A stretch of 64,000 bases of DNA, from assembly GCA_036674765.1 (NCBI GenBank), contig JARVKI010000082.1, positions 124,001-188,000 of the forward strand. The letters are read 5' to 3'. Below are positions 57,996 through 64,000 of this stretch, piece by piece. A model generated the notes under the pieces. The model was not told where the DNA came from. It was given only the letters and a program-made list of their open reading frames with translations, and did no database searches. The position numbers were made by a program, and so were the translations under genes. The DNA is from Seiridium cupressi. Its lineage: Eukaryota; Ascomycota; Sordariomycetes; Amphisphaeriales; Sporocadaceae. Numbering within the stretch: the first letter of the stretch is position 1; every line of letters begins with the position of its first letter.

Positions 57996-59154
57996 GGTGC
58001 CCTTGGTAAGAAGATCGGTAAATTCTGAAAATAAACGCAATGACGGTTCCGTAACGTTGTTGATACCAAAGTTCTATGCAGTTTCTTATTTCTCTTCCTC
58101 TTCCTCTGTTTTCAACGTTGTCTGGTGCGGGTTCTTGGGCTTTAGGTGCCGTATTCTACACTTTATACACAGTGAGATGTTCATTTCAGCCCCTATCTTA
58201 GAGTGAGACTTATTGTGAAGGAATGATGAGAGTCAGCTGGGGACCGGGCCTCTGAAATGCCATCCTACCCCTCAGGATATCAAACGAACGTCATGATCGA
58301 CGGCTTCGTTCGACTCTGACAACAAGACTTTCATCTCGATCTTTTTGGACAGATATGCACCAGATCTGTTCAGTAGTTCTTCCCACGTCATCGCGGGAGT
58401 CATGAGATTTCAAACCAACAGAAATTTGGTGCCAAGACTGCAGTTTCAATGTAGCTATTCACGTGTCTCTTGTTTGATTTGAAGGATTTCTTAACTGAAT
58501 GTATATCATATTAATATATAACAAGTCTATGCTATAAATAACAGATTGTAATCCAACTCTATAAGAGAAATACAATTCTTTTTTTTAGCAATTTCAATTG
58601 AATCAGAACATATTACCAACAGAGCTGGATAGGGAGGGGGCGGGGGGCGGTGGATTAAATGTTAGTAGATTTGTGCTGTGCCACGGGCCAGTGGATGTTA
58701 TGGCACACTTTCCCCCACCCCCGGCCCAGACGAGGCTACGCGGTCGGTCAGATCATGTTCCAACCAACCGAATCAGTGGGATTGCTGATCCTACCAATAC
58801 CACCCAAATGGGATCAAGATCTATGCAAGCTCTGCCAAGCGACGAGGGTGTTGTCTTGGGCGGGTTGGCAAACCATTGCCCAGTCGTGGAATAACCGAGG
58901 CTGTGCCATGCACAAACATTGTTGCTACGGGCATAATCACATCATTACACCAATACACCATTACATCATTGCATCTAGCAGACCCGATTCATTCTATTAG
59001 GCATCTTCATTGTCCTTTCATCAAAATCGCAGCCCGAGACAGGATGTAAAAAGTGTGAGACGATCATTTTGAGGCTTGAATGTGCCTCGCTAGAGCTCCC
59101 CAGCTCTATCCCCTCGTCATCCCCGAAAGCTCCCACCCGACTAACAAAATAGCA
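57996..59154. other. Intergenic region
   Basis: About 1.16 kb between two start codons facing apart. It contains a G-rich run near 58630 (GGGGGCGGGGGGCGG), with C-rich CCCCCACCCCC near 58713, and AT-rich DNA near 58490-58580. No gene is supported. The G-rich run could form unusual structure. Confidence 0.5.
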
Positions 59155-60305
59155 ATGTCTTCAATCAGCCGGGCACAAGCGGGTGTGGTGAATATAGAAA
59201 GTCATGAAGCAGCATTGCGAGCTCTCTTGGAAACTAACAAGACTGAAGACTTGCCTCTCATCGAGGCACTCTTTGCGGCTGAGCAACTCAACTCAAGCGA
59301 CGCCACACAACGGCTGAAGCGATTCGAACCCCACCGAGACTCGATCGACGTTTTGACATGTATGCTCCAGCACGGTGCAGAACCTAGTGTACTTGACATA
59401 CGAAAAGTACCATCTCTGGACAAGCTCAAGCTCCTCCTAGAATACGGGTTTGATATCAAAGGCCAAGGTCATCTGGTTTTAGAGCAAGTCTATCGTTCAG
59501 TTGCAGCATAGTATCATAATAAATTTTACGGGCTGACCTCCTCCCTTGTAGAGATGTAGTTGAATCGCGAGAGACGCTAGACTGGCTGTTGAACCAGGGT
59601 GTTGATATTAATCGTCCGGACAGCACCCGCACTACCGGTGGAGCTAGCCTTCTCAGGGGTGGATATGACCATTCACTTGGTGTCCTCAACAATGCAGCCG
59701 CCCGAGGCGATATTGAGACGTTTGACTACTTGGTATCCCAAGGAGCGGATCCTACTCGTAGCCGGGCGCTCCACCTTGCCTCACGGTGTAAGGACCTCGC
59801 TAAAACAGTTGCCATGATTCACCACCTCATCGACAAGCATGGTTTTGGGGTTGATGAACTCAAAGATCAAAATGAAATTAGACGCCTAGGTCATACGTAC
59901 CAGCAAATCCGAGATACCGGGACGCCATTTAATTGCGCCGTTGTTAACCGAAACATGGCGGCTCTACAGACCTTACTCGAGAGAGGAGCCAATCCAGAGG
60001 GGTCAGGACATCCTCGTCAAGCGCCAGCCAATACGGCCATTTTGAGATGGCGGCGCCTTCCATGGGACGAAGCTCTCGAGCCGTTGTTCAAGGCTGGGGC
60101 AAACCCCTCAAGTGCTTTGATCCAGGCAGTGGAGTCGGATAATATCGACGGAGCCAAGATTTGTCTTCAGTACGGTGCTGATTTAGCCGGTGTCGATGAG
60201 ACTGAGAAAGACAGGATGGAGGAAAATGCCAGAGGCGATGGCGAGATACCAGACTTTGACTGGATGAGCGCTGAGATGAGGGCACTGCTCCAGGAGTGGA
60301 GGTAA
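59155..60305 (+). CDS. Ankyrin-repeat protein
   Basis: Two exons, 59155-59483 and 59552-60305, give 360 aa. The intron is GC-AG (donor GCAAGT); the alternative GT donor four bases on is in the wrong phase. The junction restores HLVLEDVVESRETLDWLLNQGVDIN, a proper repeat. Ankyrin units are visible as MLQHGAEPS, LLEYGFDI, LLNQGVDINRPD, LVSQGADPTRSRALHLAS, LLERGANPEGSG, LFKAGANPSSAL and CLQYGADLAGV. No other domain is present. Such short fungal ankyrin proteins are scaffolds or relics of larger ANK proteins; partner unknown. The last repeats are followed by an acidic tail. Confidence 0.85.
59484..59551 (+). other. GC-AG intron in the ankyrin gene
   Basis: 68 nt, donor GCAAGT, branch GGCTGACC, acceptor CCTTGTAG. 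It is the junction that gives the correct phase 2 join and an uninterrupted ankyrin repeat. Confidence 0.8.
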
Positions 60306-60499
60306 GCCTATCACTCAAGCTGCATGAGCTATAGCCTGGCGTCTGTTCACTTGTATCCCGAGAGATGTGAGTTGGCTATTTATCTCGATACTGAATGATC
60401 CAGTGCTACATATTGCGACTAGTTGGGTAATATGGTGGCAAAGGTAGTTATTTGAGCTATCGAAAATATGGTGATAATAGATTTTAGGTGGCACAATCG

Positions 60500-61340
60500 C
60501 AATTAGTCAAATGCATTTTTACATCCATCCTTCTATTCTCGAATCCTGGTTTGTTTCACGCCCCCTTACTCTTGTATCAAGCTTTGTAATCCGGTTTGCG
60601 CGTGATGCATTCTTTCGTGCCCCGACCTCCTTCCGTGTCGCCGATTTCTATCTTCATGGCAACCCTGACGACAAGCACCTCGAAAAGACTTGGGCCAAGC
60701 AAACGTTAGCTTTTGACATAGCAATTGCCTTGCTTTCCATTCTAGCGGACAGCATGCAGCTGCGAGCTGTTGATGGATAGTTTGAGGTTCCAGCTATATT
60801 TAATCGAGCACGGGACTCTAAGCCAGGCCATCCTAGGCCTGCAATAACCCTCGGTACTGGATACGATAACGCGGAAGAAGAAAGCCTCGATGTTACTGGC
60901 TGATAGCATTACGAGTCGCGGCTTTCGAACACCGTTCAGCGGCAGTAGTGGCGCAAGATGCTATTTATCATGTGTTCCAAGCCTATTACCATCAGATGCG
61001 GGCGCCTCTGAGAGTATTTTGGGATGCAGGAGACGACGAAAAAGTGGAAGAGTTGGCACAAAGCATGCTATCATACGGCAAAGTCCCTACCACCTTTCGT
61101 TGGGGTACGGCGTAGGACTTTTGAAATTTCATAACAACGTCTGTGACAGACTTTATGCAAAAGACCAAGCCGCCCACGGTTGATGCTGTGGTGGATAAGA
61201 TCAAGTGCGCTACTTTTCTTGGCTGTGCTGCACATGACCGGGTTTCCCGCAGACAACAAGAACAAGTACGTGATGCAATCAAAAGAAGTGTAACTTATCA
61301 TGTCTTCATCGTAAAGGATGGTGCAGGTAGTCACTGCCAT
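60500..61340 (+). pseudogene. Unrecognised coding relic in shifting frames
   Basis: Protein-like segments follow each other on the plus strand in different frames: DKHLEKTWAKQTLAFDIAIA (about 60670-60740), AIYHVFQAYYHQMRAPLRVF then DAGDDEKVEELAQSMLSYGK (about 60955-61085), and DFMQKTKPPTVDAVVDKI (from 61150). Each looks like genuine amphipathic protein sequence, but stops and frame changes lie between. No family is recognised, so no function is proposed. Chance cannot be excluded. Confidence 0.35.
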
Positions 61341-62852
61341 ATGGGTACGATGTCGTACGCAAATTAAATTATTCTTGATTGGTTCAAGCGAGTTCAGGCT
61401 AAATAAAAAGAGATCCAGAAGTGAGAAACCTTGGTACTTAGCATCCTCACCAACCCTACTCTCTCGGTCATGTAGGTATAAAATACCCACATTATTCCTT
61501 CGAACTTAGAATTCATTACAAGCACAAGTCCATGCAGTACGACTAATCAGTTATTAGCGGCTTATCTGAGAGTTTGTTACAAGTTCAACAAGATCTTCTC
61601 TAATGATTATTCCGACATGAAGACTGTGATTTGACATATCAACATATTATCTGCTTGGAGCATATCATTCTCATATGATTGGATGCATAAAGAGATAAGA
61701 GCCGTACCAGTAAGGGATGGGTTCACCGAGGAACATATTCAATACATAATGACTCCATCCGTCCATCGATGGATATCCTAAGCGCGTGAGCATGATCAGT
61801 TAGTGTGGGGGCGGTATTTGCACATGACTTGGGGTCTGATCAGAAGCCAGGACTGAATTCAAGTTTTGTCGGCTACAGCAGTCCGAGTGCCGCTCGGATG
61901 ACATCTGTCGGCTTTTTTTTATAAGAAGAAAAAAAAAAAAAAGGCAGCCCACAGATATTGCAATCCAGCCTGACGCCAGAACGCGCGTTGGGTATCACCT
62001 CGCTAGACAGGCTCACCCACTGCTGTATCCGTGTAACAATATAATAAGTAATACATATGAAAGATTTTGGTTCCAAAAATTTGGGCTTGGTAATTCGATC
62101 TCTAGATAATAGAAATCAATGCTTTGCAGCAAAACTTCTACAGTGTCTCTGTACCTCGTAACGAATAAATACTGCAGTCTTTTAAATCAGTTAAAGGCGG
62201 CGTTGAATAGGCCAAATATGTAATAATAGCCTGTTATACTACTAGCTATTCATATATTCCACTAGCAAACTATCCCCGAGGGCAAACAGGGCACGACTAC
62301 AGCATCCTCCAACCAGCAGCATGAGGGTACCCATTTATCTACAACGTAGTCAGCAGGCAGCAGGCAGTGGAGACGCTGATTTAGCGATATTAGCGTGACA
62401 GTGACCCCGACCCAGCCAATCTTGCTTGCCAAGACGCTTACCAGTCACCGGGATGGGGACAAGCAGAAGAGCAACGACTGCGCGTCCAGGAAATGAAACA
62501 GATTGATCTGACTGGGGCAATCCGTTTTGCGAGTATCATATTATGATGTCGTCCAAAATATCGAAGGTCATCGTACTCTGGTGGTCTTCATCGTCACACG
62601 AGAATGCGATGGGGAATACCCATCTTAGCACTTGGTTTTGTGCGCTATGCTTAAAATAAGCTTACTTGGTGCTCATGTCGGCTAGAACGAGCTGAAGCGT
62701 CTTGGCAGTACCAACTGTGCGGCACAGTTAGGGACAAGACCCCAGAGACATTTTTCTTCGCTGTTGATCTTTCGAATTTCCCAGTCAATCGTGCCTTGTG
62801 TTTCTCTTGTTTCTTCCCATCTTTGTCAATCGCTACATAATAGTCTTCTCCA
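61341..62852. other. Intergenic AT-rich region
   Basis: About 1.5 kb upstream of the pepsin-like gene. It is AT-rich to about 62290. It contains a hairpin plus T/A runs (61882-61942). No gene or tRNA is recognised; the last few hundred bases are the protease promoter. Confidence 0.5.
61882..61942. other. Hairpin followed by T8 and A-rich run
   Basis: TCCGAG-TGCCG-CTCGGA forms a 6-bp stem with a 5-nt loop; 15 bases later T8 is followed by ATAAGAAG and an A run, itself self-complementary. It resembles a terminator-like structure but no transcript is identified. Confidence 0.35.
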
Positions 62853-64000
62853 ATGAAGACGTCCATCCTTTACGCCATCACAGCGGCCCTCCTCTGTCTG
62901 CCTTCCGAGGTCATTGCTCAGATTCGATTACCTTTCGCCCGCCAATCCACCGGAAGCCAACCAGCCACGCAGCGCCGCTCATTTCCCATCGACTTCTTTG
63001 GCGCCGAAGCAACCTACATCGTCAACGCCACGGTCGGCATACCGCCACAAAACCTCTCTTTCGCACTCACGTTATCTGCAGACGAATCATGGGTTCCCGA
63101 TACCGAATACTGCGATCCCGACTACACGTCTCTAAGGTCGGGAGGTTGCGTATACGGGTCTTACAACCACAATGAGTCTTCGACTTTCGTGCGGCCAGGA
63201 ACTGGCAGTTTCTCTGCAAGTTATCTGGATGGGAACTATGCATACGGCGACAGGATTCGCGAAACAATGGGGTTTGGTGATGGCTCAAGTGTATCGAACT
63301 TGACTATGGGTCTGGCACAGCAGGCTTACAAGTGGATGGGCGTCATGGCTCTCGGATTCAATGATACCTATTCCGAAGTTCCCAATCTCCCAGACCGAAT
63401 GTTGGCAGAGGGCCTGATCAACTCGACCGCTTACAGCTTATGGATCAATGATGAGGATGCTGCAAGTGGCAACCTGCTCTTTGGTGCAGTCGACAAGGCT
63501 GCTTTCGATGGAGCTCTCAAAAGATTCAGCACCGATCGGCAGCACTATAGCTCAGGGTATTCGTACAGCTACTCTACCACGTTCGACGTGTACATCCAAG
63601 GCTTGAACGCAAGTCAAACAGCAGATGCATCACTGACGCCTCTCATCCAAAACACTACAGCACTGCCAATGGTGACAATCGACCCCACCTTTTCGGTGTC
63701 CGTCCTGCCCGAGGACATCGCAACTGCTATTTGGGCCCTTGCCGGTGCGACTTATGATGAAAGCTGGGATAACGCCATAATTCCCTGCTCGTATCGAGAC
63801 AATGTCACTGCGCGACTCGCCCTTCAGCTTGATAGCGTTGGCGTCGACGGCGGACCCATACTGAATGTCCCCGTGGCCGATCTCATTCTTTCCGAGGATG
63901 TCTGGATATATGAGGATTACGACTACGATTATGATACGTCCACCAACTGGTGCATGTTTGGCGTCCAGACTACGAACGGTACATCATATACGTATTCTGC
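62853..64000 (+). CDS. Secreted pepsin-like (A1) protein lacking the first catalytic Asp (3' end outside window)
   Basis: The frame is open from ATG 62853 to the window end (382 residues seen). A signal peptide (MKTSILYAITAALLCLPSEVIAQ) and the A1-type segments ATVGIPPQNLSFALTL and WVPDTEYC are present, then SSTFVRPG, MALGFNDTYSEVPNLPDRML, YSLWINDEDAASGNLLFG and SVSVLPEDIATAI. The expected DTGSS ahead of the Trp is TLSAD: position 73 is Thr, not Asp. The second motif is IDPTFS instead of DTGTS, keeping Asp but losing TG. N-glycosylation sequons are frequent. So it is an intact gene for a probably inactive protease homologue. Distinct substrate-binding or wall-related roles are possible; the C-terminus (GPI or Ser-rich tail) lies outside. 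Confidence 0.85.
   Translation, partial: MKTSILYAITAALLCLPSEVIAQIRLPFARQSTGSQPATQRRSFPIDFFGAEATYIVNATVGIPPQNLSFALTLSADESWVPDTEYCDPDYTSLRSGGCVYGSYNHNESSTFVRPGTGSFSASYLDGNYAYGDRIRETMGFGDGSSVSNLTMGLAQQAYKWMGVMALGFNDTYSEVPNLPDRMLAEGLINSTAYSLWINDEDAASGNLLFGAVDKAAFDGALKRFSTDRQHYSSGYSYSYSTTFDVYIQGLNASQTADASLTPLIQNTTALPMVTIDPTFSVSVLPEDIATAIWALAGATYDESWDNAIIPCSYRDNVTARLALQLDSVGVDGGPILNVPVADLILSEDVWIYEDYDYDYDTSTNWCMFGVQTTNGTSYTYS

Overview
The window is nuclear DNA of a filamentous ascomycete (Pezizomycotina). The signs are many short introns (about 50-70 nt, GTAAGT-like donors, CTAAC/CTGAC branch sites), a fungal highly reducing polyketide synthase, Zn2Cys6 and FSH-hydrolase genes, fungal-type secreted proteins, and a tandem repeat whose copies differ almost only by CpA/TpG to TpA transitions, as expected from repeat-induced point mutation (RIP). 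The species cannot be named from the sequence alone. One 100-N assembly gap lies at 6449-6548.

Region A (1-10.2 kb) is a carbohydrate block: a possible regulator tail at the left edge, a cytosolic GH88 unsaturated-uronyl hydrolase, two secreted alginate-lyase-fold polysaccharide lyases sharing an RDQGH motif, a secreted GH27 alpha-galactosidase and a secreted fasciclin-domain protein. Lyases create the unsaturated uronyl ends that GH88 removes, so this reads as a fungal uronan-utilisation cluster. Region B (11-17.5 kb) is housekeeping: a multi-span membrane protein, a UBA-tailed E2 (UBC1 type) and Elongator subunit ELP3.

Region C (18.8-41.3 kb) is a probable secondary-metabolite cluster: a DHA2 MFS transporter, a decayed EGF-containing beta-propeller phytase, a five-exon highly reducing PKS (KS-AT-DH-ER-KR-ACP, no methyltransferase) with non-canonical DH and ER motifs, a LovG-like FSH serine hydrolase transcribed divergently from it, and an ABCB transporter spliced to an unusual 483-residue disordered RGG/KDV-repeat N-terminus.

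Region D (41.6-64 kb) is accessory. It holds a hydrophilic stress-type protein, an AAAP amino-acid permease, a small basic protein, an alpha/beta hydrolase, a Zn2Cys6 regulator with a problematic stop, a ten-exon secreted protein of unknown function, an ankyrin protein, and a pepsin-like protein whose first catalytic Asp is missing. Among them lie pseudogenes: a GNAT-like gene, a CHR chromate transporter and a small secreted protein. Two introns (MFS, ankyrin) need GC-AG splicing, and a third candidate lies in the Zn2Cys6 gene.
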